From JADHZC01 sp964409505 (GTDB lineage Bacteria; Pseudomonadota; Alphaproteobacteria; Rickettsiales; Rickettsiaceae), in the NCBI GenBank assembly GCA_964409505.1, contig CAYPDK010000009.1, positions 18,474-82,473 on the forward strand: DNA of 64,000 nt. Reading direction: 5' to 3'. Of this stretch, positions 55,741 to 63,116 are shown piece after piece. Every line of letters starts with the position of its first letter. Position 1 is the first letter of the stretch. The position numbers and the translations under genes were made by a program. The notes under the pieces are model-generated. The model did not search any database. It was not told where the DNA came from and was given only the letters and a program-made list of their open reading frames with translations.

Positions 55741-56568
55741 ATGAAGATTAACAACAAAACTCATATTGTAGTATTTGGTAATGAAAAAGGCGGTGTAGGG
55801 AAAACTACTTTTGCAATTCACTGCATTATTAGTTTATTGTATAAAGGTTATAAGGTCTGTAGTATTGATGTTGATTCAAGGCAGCATTCTCTTACAAGTT
55901 ATATAAATAATCGTATAAAATATAATGGGGATACATTTTCTCTACCTATACCAGAACATTTTCTTATTACAGAGTCTGAGGATGAAAACATTCAGACTAA
56001 GAAGGAAAAAGAGAGGATAGTTTTTGAAAATATTTTCTTAAAAACTCAAACTGCTGATTATCTAATCATTGATACACCGGGTAATGATACCAACCTATCT
56101 CGCATAGCACACTCCTATGCAGATACTATTGTAACTCCTATAAATGATAGTTTTGTAGATCTTGATGTTATTGCAAGCTATAGTGGTATAGGAGAAGAGA
56201 ATATATCAGATCTAAGACTATATAAGCCTTCAACATATAGCCATATGGTTTGGGAACAGAAAATATCAAAATTACAAAGGGATAAATTATCTATTAAGTG
56301 GTTTGTTGCAAGAAATAGATTAACTAATATTGATTCTAAAAATAAGCGATTTTTACAGAAAGCTTTGGAAGTGCTTTCTAAAAAGCTCTCATTTAGAGTT
56401 TTGGAAGGGTTTAAGGAGAGAGTTATATTTAAGGAACTTTTTTTAAAGGGTATTACTTTGCTTGACATTGCAAATCAAGAGTTGAAAAAAAATTTCAGCT
56501 TGTCTCATATTGCTGCAAGACAAGAGCTAAGAGAATTAGTGGATAGTCTTGACTTGTACCCGAAATAA
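55741..56568 (+). CDS. mipZ: MipZ-like division-plane positioning ATPase (ParA family)
   Basis: 275 residues. Deviant Walker A EKGGVGKT (15-22), the MipZ-type DVDSRQHSLTSYINNR (about 39-54), LIIDTPGNDT, and a C-terminal LSIKWFVARNRLTNID...RVLEGFKERVIFKELFLKGITLLD that fits MipZ closely. MipZ forms a gradient from ParB at the poles and blocks FtsZ away from mid-cell. No parB is nearby. It is co-transcribed with pepA by spacing (6 bases). Confidence 0.85.
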   Translation: MKINNKTHIVVFGNEKGGVGKTTFAIHCIISLLYKGYKVCSIDVDSRQHSLTSYINNRIKYNGDTFSLPIPEHFLITESEDENIQTKKEKERIVFENIFLKTQTADYLIIDTPGNDTNLSRIAHSYADTIVTPINDSFVDLDVIASYSGIGEENISDLRLYKPSTYSHMVWEQKISKLQRDKLSIKWFVARNRLTNIDSKNKRFLQKALEVLSKKLSFRVLEGFKERVIFKELFLKGITLLDIANQELKKNFSLSHIAARQELRELVDSLDLYPK

Positions 56569-56683
56569 GTTATAGCAAAAATTTACTTGTTAAGAATCTC
56601 TTTGGTTATTTGTAGAGAATTGTTTTATAAAAACTTTTAACTACAAGGATATGATGTAGCCTGATCAAACTATTAATGTACTT

Positions 56684-57409
56684 ATGAAATTTTATATCCA
56701 AAATGTACCTATTTGTACTAATTATGTAAAGCTAACAAAAATAATACTTAAACTGTTGATAATCATTAGTTGTTATTTGCATATAGGAAAGGTGTTTTGC
56801 CAAGATCAAGTAGAAAGAAATTTTGAGGCTGATGAATATTTTAATAAATTTGGTTTTCAAACAATTTATATAAAAACCTTAGGTACAATTTTTGTTGTAG
56901 ACTATATAGAAAGCTCTCCTGTAGGAAGTCTAAATCCTTTTTATCCCTCTATTAGAATAGATAGTCTAGATCTAAAAATGATACATGGGTGCAAATAGTA
57001 TACACAAATTCAAGTAATAAATCTTTACAAAAATTTATTGATGCATAAACCAACTTATCCTTTTTATGGTATGTTACGAACATTTTATGATCAACCAATG
57101 TGGTCTCCTGTAGGTAAAGATAAAGGATCTGGTCTTCCTCCTGGAACCACATTAGACATATTCGCTTTAAGATGGGAAGCTCATACCTACGCTATCAAAA
57201 AATATAGTAATATTTTGTATGTAATAGGAGCAATAAAATGGGGTTATAATTTTTTTCACTCTGAATATTATCCAAGATTTGTTTTTCTAGAGCCTTTAGA
57301 TGGACAAGTAATAAGAGAAGATATAGATTATCTCATGTCTATGTCTCAAAATTTAGAATTTAAAATAATGGGGGAAAATATAGATAGATTATATTATGTT
57401 TATGATTAA
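56684..57409 (+). pseudogene. Unrecognised exported protein, split by one in-frame TAG stop
   Basis: Two pieces, 56684-56998 and 57038-57409, are in the same reading frame. The only interruption between them is the TAG at 56996-56998; the 13 codons that follow are open and lead into the second piece. The joined protein would be about 240 residues with a signal peptide (to about residue 42, ending VFC) and no other membrane helix. The second half is rich in Trp, Tyr and Pro (PMWSPVGKDKGSGLPPGTT, FALRWEAH). I know no family for it. It may be a recent nonsense mutation, a readthrough case or a sequencing error. Confidence 0.6.
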
Positions 57410-57435
57410 AAAACTTAAAGTTTAATATGGATTCT

Positions 57436-57455
57436 AAAAATAAAGCTTTATTTTT
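57436..57455 (+). terminator. 20-base AT palindrome, possible weak terminator
   Basis: AAAAATAAAGCTTTATTTTT is perfectly self-complementary and is followed by one more T and then G. It lies 26 bases after the interrupted gene. It has only AT pairs outside the central AGCT, so termination would be inefficient. Confidence 0.3.
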
Positions 57456-57531
57456 TGTGAGTAGAGTTGTAGGTAATGTTAGTTTAGATTAAAAGTCTAA
57501 GAATTTCTTTCTTGTGAATTAATTTGTTAAA

Positions 57532-58287
57532 ATGCTATTTAACCATAAAACACTCAACTTAAAGAGAATTAGAGCAAAACATTTTATTTGTAATAGTTTC
57601 TTTTATAAAAATTTGTGTAAGGATATTGTACAGAGAATACAAATTATAGATATTGATAGATTTGAAAATGTTTTGTTAATTGATCCAAATTTTAGGTGTT
57701 TTTTAAAAAATGTAAAAAATGATATTGATATAAAATTTGGTAATATTATAGGTGTGGAAGATGATTTTTGGAATTTGCCTGATAAAAAATATAATCTTAT
57801 TATTATGACTTTTGGACTTCACTGGGTAGAAGATATTGGTAATTTTCTACACTATGTCAAATCTTTCTTGTCTGATAAGGGAATTTTTTTATTTAAAACT
57901 ATAGGTAATAAAAGCTTTAGTAATTTATGTAGATTATTTATTTCTTTGGAAGAAAAATATTATTTGCCTCATTTTTTACATGTAATTCCTCCCATTAATT
58001 TTGATTCTATGAATTATTTAATACAAAAAATTGGGTTTGGAGATATTATTCTAGATCAAGAAGAATTGAAATTTGAGTTTAAGTCGGCATTTTCACTGAT
58101 GAAATATATAAAAAATCTTGCAGAATCTAATATATTATATTTAAACGGATCATACAGGATCAATAAGGATGTGTATAGAGAATTACTTATGAAAGAAAAA
58201 AATCAGATTGCTTTTCAAGATAGCATCTATATGTTAACTGGACTTTTTAGTAAATTTAAGAATGTACTCTTGGTTAAGAGAGGGTAG
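57532..58287 (+). CDS. NDUFAF5-like methyltransferase-fold protein
   Basis: 251 residues. The middle FGLHWVEDIGNFLHYVKSFLSDKGIFLFKTIG and the later HFLHVIPPINFDSMNYLIQKIGFGDIILDQEE, ending with a conserved MKYIKNLAESN stretch, match the family of NDUFAF5, which modifies a complex I subunit in mitochondria. The SAM motif I, normally a glycine-rich DLGCGxG, reads NVLLIDPNFRC here with no glycines, so cofactor binding may be altered. A BioC-like role is the alternative. Confidence 0.65.
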   Translation: MLFNHKTLNLKRIRAKHFICNSFFYKNLCKDIVQRIQIIDIDRFENVLLIDPNFRCFLKNVKNDIDIKFGNIIGVEDDFWNLPDKKYNLIIMTFGLHWVEDIGNFLHYVKSFLSDKGIFLFKTIGNKSFSNLCRLFISLEEKYYLPHFLHVIPPINFDSMNYLIQKIGFGDIILDQEELKFEFKSAFSLMKYIKNLAESNILYLNGSYRINKDVYRELLMKEKNQIAFQDSIYMLTGLFSKFKNVLLVKRG

Positions 58288-58313
58288 AAGGTTTACCTAG
58301 ATTTCTATTTGTG

Positions 58314-58850
58314 CTAGAACTTCTTAGATTTATATTTTAAAATAAATGGAATTTGACAAATGATAAAAAGTAAGATTATAGGAATGGTAGCAAAGACTTT
58401 AAAGGTAATCCAAATAGCCTCTCCATGTACTCTCCATATATATTCATTGGTGCAGGCAAGAATTAAATAAAAAATTGCACACCTAATACTCAGTGTTTTC
58501 CAGTGTCTTTTGCTATGAAAAATTATATAATTCCTAAATAATTTTTCTAAAATTGGCTTATTTATATAAGAAGATAAAAAAAGAGAGCTTGCTATTAAGA
58601 GATATAATATTGTAGGTTTCATTTTTATAAATAAGGGATTGCCGCTTATCAATGTGAAAGATCCCGATGTTATGATTATTATAGATGAGATAATTTGTAC
58701 ATTAGAAATTTTCTTTTCAAAGATGTAGAGTACAGTTAATGAGGTTAAAGCACTTATCACAGCGACGCAAGTAGCAAGCATTATACCTCCCAATTTATAA
58801 GCTATAAAAAATGCTACTAGTGGCAAAATTTCTAAAAATAATTTTAACAT
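58314..58850 (-). CDS. yciB: YciB-like septation/inner membrane protein
   Basis: 178 residues, five membrane helices. LEILPLVAFFIAYKLGGIMLATCV, a central INKPILEKL and NEYIWRVHGEAIWITFKVF are signatures of the YciB/IspA septation family. It interacts with elongation and division proteins in E. coli and Shigella. It starts 4 bases after the FTR1 gene. Confidence 0.9.
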   Translation of the reverse strand: MLKLFLEILPLVAFFIAYKLGGIMLATCVAVISALTSLTVLYIFEKKISNVQIISSIIIITSGSFTLISGNPLFIKMKPTILYLLIASSLFLSSYINKPILEKLFRNYIIFHSKRHWKTLSIRCAIFYLILACTNEYIWRVHGEAIWITFKVFATIPIILLFIICQIPFILKYKSKKF

Positions 58851-58854
58851 TTTA

Positions 58855-59724
58855 TTAACCTGTTAATTTTGATGTATGTTTGTTCTTTTTTAATTTAAAA
58901 AAAATTTTTTTTCTCGTAGATATTGCAATAATACTTATCAAAATTGCTGAAATATAAAATAATATTTGCAATCCATTAGGTCTTGCAGTATAGCCAGTCA
59001 ATACAGAAAAGGTTTTACCAAAAATAGTAGAGGTATCTATAAACCAAGATGTATTCCATAATTCCTGGTTTAGTACGTTAATTAAGCCAGAAGTTGTTAA
59101 AATAGAAGCAGATTCTGATGCAAGACCAGCAGAAATAAGTATTAAAAAAATACTGGAAAATTTGAAAATATATTTAACAGGAAATTTTAATAAGCCAAAA
59201 TATATAGAGAAACCTAATAAAAAACCACAACCTCCTCCTAAAATTATTGGGAGAATATTGTCTAATACGCTAATACTCTGGGACATTGTAATGCCGTAAA
59301 TAAATAATATTATTTCTGTTCCCTCTCTGAAAAGAATGAATGCAATAAGCAATATCAGTAATAAATAATTCATTTTGTTGTTGTTCTTCTTTGTCCTATT
59401 AAGAACAATTTTATTTGATATAGAAGAAAAACCATTTTTTATCCCAAATGGGTTACTACCTATCCAAGAAACAGTCCAGATGATAAAAAATGAAGTAAAT
59501 AATACTATAAATGCCTCGACAACATCCTCCTGAACAAAGTAGAATAATTCCTTTAAATTATAGGCAGCAAAGGCAAAAATTATAGATAAAATGCCTCCTA
59601 ATGTACTACCTATAATCACGCATAATCTAGAACCATAAATATTTTTCGTTGCTGCAAGAACCATTCCTAATAATACAGATATTTCAGTACATTCTCTAAA
59701 TATTATAATTAAAATTTTTTCCAT
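58855..59724 (-). CDS. FTR1-family iron permease
   Basis: 289 residues, seven membrane helices. Two REGLE-type iron motifs are present: FRECTE in helix 1 (about 9-14) and FREGTE in helix 4 (about 133-138), both keeping the essential Glu residues. Family members take up iron, often with an oxidase or a P19/cupredoxin partner (EfeU or FtrC systems). The cupredoxin gene 51 bases upstream is the likely partner. Confidence 0.9.
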   Translation of the reverse strand: MEKILIIIFRECTEISVLLGMVLAATKNIYGSRLCVIIGSTLGGILSIIFAFAAYNLKELFYFVQEDVVEAFIVLFTSFFIIWTVSWIGSNPFGIKNGFSSISNKIVLNRTKKNNNKMNYLLLILLIAFILFREGTEIILFIYGITMSQSISVLDNILPIILGGGCGFLLGFSIYFGLLKFPVKYIFKFSSIFLILISAGLASESASILTTSGLINVLNQELWNTSWFIDTSTIFGKTFSVLTGYTARPNGLQILFYISAILISIIAISTRKKIFFKLKKNKHTSKLTG

Positions 59725-59775
59725 AATATCAAATATTAAACTTAAACTCTAGTAAGTAAAGCTCAAAATCTTACT

Positions 59776-60126
59776 TTAGTTTTCTAACACTCTTAGAACT
59801 CCTTTTGCTGTTTCTTGGTTAAAATCTCCAAAGAATCGGTAATTTCCAGGTTTTAGAGGAGCCAAGATGATGTTGATAGAAGAATACCCAGGAACTATTT
59901 TCTCTTTTTTTAGATCAAAACTTTCAAATTCTTCTGCTGTCTTATCATGATTATGGACCCTAATTTTTATTTTTTTATTAGCCGGAACTACTAAAACCTC
60001 TGGGAAAAATCTATGGTTTTCTATAACAAGATCTATTTCAAAAATTTCTGCGCCAAGAGCTTTACCCATTATAAAGCAAGATAATAAAAAAAGAAGGGTA
60101 ATTTTTACTTTTAATTTTTTTTGCAT
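59776..60126 (-). CDS. Exported cupredoxin-like protein, partner of FTR1
   Basis: About 116 residues from ATG 60126; ATG 60138 would add 4. A signal peptide (to about residue 26, ending ALGA) is followed by a cupredoxin fold: FFPEVLVVPANKKIKIRVHN, AEEFESFDLKKEKIVPG, LKPGNYRFFGDF. It lacks the Cys-His-Met copper cluster, as in the FtrB-like group whose AEEFES..EKVVPG pattern it follows. The usual FFGDFH reads FFGDFN. It probably helps FTR1 iron uptake at the periplasmic face. No P19 or ferredoxin gene is beside it. Confidence 0.78.
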   Translation of the reverse strand: MQKKLKVKITLLFLLSCFIMGKALGAEIFEIDLVIENHRFFPEVLVVPANKKIKIRVHNHDKTAEEFESFDLKKEKIVPGYSSINIILAPLKPGNYRFFGDFNQETAKGVLRVLEN

Positions 60127-60264
60127 ATAACAACTCATTAGTTAGTGACATAATATTATCATAAAGATGCATTCTACACTTGTTATAGAGACAATTCAAC
60201 AAAATAAATTAAATTTTTAATATAAAGCTACATACAATCTATTATCTGTTTAAGTACTTATTGA

Positions 60265-61371
60265 TTAACAATTAATAATCTCCAATATTTTAAAAAGATT
60301 GCCCATTTTTTGTGTATTTATTAGCCAATCTACTTGATAAGTCAGAGCACGATTTAATTTAGTCTCATTTATAGATTGCTTTTGAATGAGCGTTTTAAGC
60401 CTTATAAGAATTCCATATTTTATAAGAAAGTCTCCTTGAGAATATAAGTACGTATTTTGTATGCCGTGAGATAAGGCTGAATTTTCTAGGTCATAAAAAT
60501 TTACATGTGCAGAGATATCTGTTTTTCCAAGATCAGAAAATACATCAACAAATTTATGTGCTCGGATAGCTTGTAGAGTAGAATTATACTGAGACCTTGT
60601 TCTGTTATTTGGTTTTATGTAGTACCCATAATCTATAATCAGGGCTGCTCCTTTGTATTTTTTTATGTGAGCAGAGATTTTATTCATCACTTCTATTGAC
60701 TCTGTGGATTCTTCTAGAATGGATCCATTAGTTGCATTAATATGCTCTTTTTTAAATTGAGATTGTAAGGTTTCTTTTATATTGGCTGTATCATACTCCA
60801 CAGCTTGAGTCACTGGATCTAGTACTAGAGTTACTTCATGCCAATATTGTGTTTTTTTTATGTATTGTTTGATTGGTAGAGCGTCAAAAAATTCATTAGT
60901 TACTACTATAAGAGGATTTTTAGGTAATTTTTCTAAATTCTCTATCCAAGTTATTTTGTGCTTATATGGATTTAATAACTTTTTTTGGTTTTTGATAAAT
61001 TGGGGATTTGTTTCAAACAGTAATATTTTAAGGTTACTGAATAGTTCAGGGTTTAATTTTAATACTTTTAGCATATCTCTCTGAAGAGTTCCAGAGCCAG
61101 GTCCTAGTTCTAGTAGTGTAAAATTTTGTGCATTGTTAAGAGTCAAATATTTTTCTATAACCCAAAGAGCAATAATTTCTCCAAACATTTGGGAAATCTC
61201 AGGAGATGTTACAAAATCTCCTTTTATACCAATATCAGAAATAGATTGATAGTAAGAGAATTTATTCGCAGTAAGAGCCATTTTCATAAATTGATCTACA
61301 GGAAGAGGGCCATATTTTTCTATGTAATGTTTAAAATTTATATAAAGATTATTTTCCTTATCTGGGTTCAT
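60265..61371 (-). CDS. MidA/NDUFAF7-like protein arginine methyltransferase
   Basis: 368 residues. GDFVTSPEISQMFGE (51-65), the SAM motif LLELGPGSGTLQRDM (86-100), and VVTNEFFDALPIKQ are the family hallmarks. NDUFAF7 symmetrically dimethylates an arginine of NDUFS2 in mitochondrial complex I. Bacterial members are conserved next to lgt, as here (12 bases downstream of lgt). The usual next gene, pgeF, is replaced by the cupredoxin. Confidence 0.92.
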   Translation of the reverse strand: MNPDKENNLYINFKHYIEKYGPLPVDQFMKMALTANKFSYYQSISDIGIKGDFVTSPEISQMFGEIIALWVIEKYLTLNNAQNFTLLELGPGSGTLQRDMLKVLKLNPELFSNLKILLFETNPQFIKNQKKLLNPYKHKITWIENLEKLPKNPLIVVTNEFFDALPIKQYIKKTQYWHEVTLVLDPVTQAVEYDTANIKETLQSQFKKEHINATNGSILEESTESIEVMNKISAHIKKYKGAALIIDYGYYIKPNNRTRSQYNSTLQAIRAHKFVDVFSDLGKTDISAHVNFYDLENSALSHGIQNTYLYSQGDFLIKYGILIRLKTLIQKQSINETKLNRALTYQVDWLINTQKMGNLFKILEIINC

Positions 61372-61383
61372 TATGAGAGAATT

Positions 61384-62181
61384 TTAGTTTATTGTTTTTG
61401 ATAAAATTTTTATTTTTTTATAGTATAGTGATATTTGTATCGCGCATCCTATAATTAGCATAGCACATGATAATATTTGTCCTAGAGTGAAGATATTTAG
61501 TATCAGGCCTATTTGAGGATCTGGTTCTCTAAAGCATTCTGCAAAAATTCGTAGTAAGGAATAAAATACCAGGAATAGACTAAGAAGGGCAAATTTTTGT
61601 CTTAGCATATGTTTTTTATAAGCAAAGAACATCATAAGAGAAAATAGTAATACTCCTTCCAATAGGGCCTCGTATATTTGTGAGGGATGTCTTGTTTGTA
61701 GATCGTGATTTTGGAATATGACTCCCCAGGGTACATTTGTAACTCTTCCATATAATTCCATATTAACAAAATTTGCTAACCTGCCTAGCATGATTCCGAA
61801 AGGGCAGACTACTGCTGATATATCAAGAAGTGATACACAACTTATTTTGTGTTTTTTAGAGAAAAGTACAGAGGCAATTATGTAGCCTATAAGGGCTCCA
61901 TGGAAGGACATACCTCCCTCGTTGAGTTTAAGTATTTTTTCGGGATGTGTAAAGAAGTAGTCTGCATTATAGAAAAAAACATATCCAAGACGTCCTCCTA
62001 CGATGATGGCTGCTATAGCCCAAGCAACAAAGTCATCTATATTTTTTTTAGATATTTGCAGGTCATAGCGATCTACAAGTCTATTAGCAACATACCATCC
62101 GAAAAGAATACCAAAAATATAAGCAAAAGAATACCAATAAACATCAAATCCAGCAATAGAAAATGCTATGGGTGAGAGCAT
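61384..62181 (-). CDS. lgt: Prolipoprotein diacylglyceryl transferase
   Basis: 265 residues, about seven membrane helices. Key sites: His94 in MSFHGALIG, and the signature GRLANFVNMELYGR (133-146) with the conserved Arg, Asn and Glu. HPSQIYEALLEG follows. It attaches diacylglycerol to lipobox cysteines, which makes the BON lipoprotein, RlpA and LpoA-like proteins in this window its likely substrates. Confidence 0.95.
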   Translation of the reverse strand: MLSPIAFSIAGFDVYWYSFAYIFGILFGWYVANRLVDRYDLQISKKNIDDFVAWAIAAIIVGGRLGYVFFYNADYFFTHPEKILKLNEGGMSFHGALIGYIIASVLFSKKHKISCVSLLDISAVVCPFGIMLGRLANFVNMELYGRVTNVPWGVIFQNHDLQTRHPSQIYEALLEGVLLFSLMMFFAYKKHMLRQKFALLSLFLVFYSLLRIFAECFREPDPQIGLILNIFTLGQILSCAMLIIGCAIQISLYYKKIKILSKTIN

Positions 62182-62364
62182 AGAAGTATAATAGGTAAAA
62201 TTGTACGAAGATTTTTTTCATTAGATTAATTTTTAGAGTAATGAGTCATGAAAAGCAAATTTATTTTCAGGAAAAGATAAATAACAAGAATATTCTTGAT
62301 AATTAATGTAAAAATAGTAATAATCATTTAATTATGGTAGGTAATTTTTAGTCATTTTAGATAT

Positions 62365-62436
62365 TGGGATATAGTTCAGAGGTAGAATAACGGTTTTTGA
62401 TACCGCAGGTCGGTGGTTCGATCCCACCTATCCCAA
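62365..62436 (+). tRNA. tRNA-Gln (UUG)
   Basis: Acceptor arms TGGGATA and TATCCCA pair perfectly. The anticodon loop TTTTGAT gives anticodon UUG. The T arm GGTGGTTCGATCCCACC is canonical, and discriminator A ends the molecule. The anticodon stem has one A-C mismatch at its base. The 3' CCA is not encoded. A short T-run follows, which may end transcription. Confidence 0.95.
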
Positions 62437-63116
62437 CTTTTTGATGGTAGAACTTAGACTAAGTTGTAAATCAACCAGAGTATTATTTTAAGGTTGTAGT
62501 AGAATTTTTTATTAAATAGTTGTAATTTTGCAACTAACAAAATTCTTAGAAGATCCAATATGGTTACTTTTTTGAGGTGTTAGGTTTTTGAAATCAATTT
62601 AAATAATCCCAAATATGCTTAAATACAGAGTTATGTATTTAATAATTTAATAGAATTATATTTTATTCTAAGAATTGTTAATTACTATTAAGATAATTTT
62701 GTTATTTTTATTTTTGGAAAGATTAGAAGAGAATATAGCATAATTAGAGTAATTCTTAATATTATTTATTTTTTTTCAAAATAAAGTAGATTTTTTTACA
62801 TTTATTTATTATTATCTAAAATAGATTCACGATTTGGTGTTATAGGCGTTTATATTGCTGTGATTTATTACATGTTTATCGATATGTTAAGTGGGTCACA
62901 TGTTATTTTTTGTTTTATAACTCTTGACTTCGAGTGGGGATTTATATAGCATATATATTGATTTTCATTGAGGGTGAGAATTTTTGATTAAATTTAGGCT
63001 TTAGCTTAGTTTTAATTATTAATTATATATCGCTGGAATTCGTTGGATAATCACTTAGTGGATTTTATTATAAAATTTTAATTAGAACACATTATTTAAA
63101 TAAAAAAGGTTAATTT
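62437..63116. other. 680-base non-coding stretch before the surface-protein gene
   Basis: Very AT-rich and with no supportable gene on either strand. A short hairpin (AGTTG/CAACT) lies near 62518-62537. A possible promoter is at 62924-62952. The remainder shows no RNA gene or repeat that I can support. The long leader suggests regulated expression of the downstream surface protein. Confidence 0.5.
62924..62952 (+). promoter_or_regulatory. Tentative promoter for the surface-protein gene
   Basis: TTGACT (62924-62929), 17 bases, TAGCAT (62947-62952). The bases around the -35 (CTCTTGACTT) are identical to those of the rplU promoter candidate. The leader would be about 160 bases. Confidence 0.35.

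Noticed and set aside
57436..57455. AT palindrome as a strong terminator or regulator site
   Set aside because: Only AT pairs outside a 4-base centre; kept only as a weak terminator candidate.
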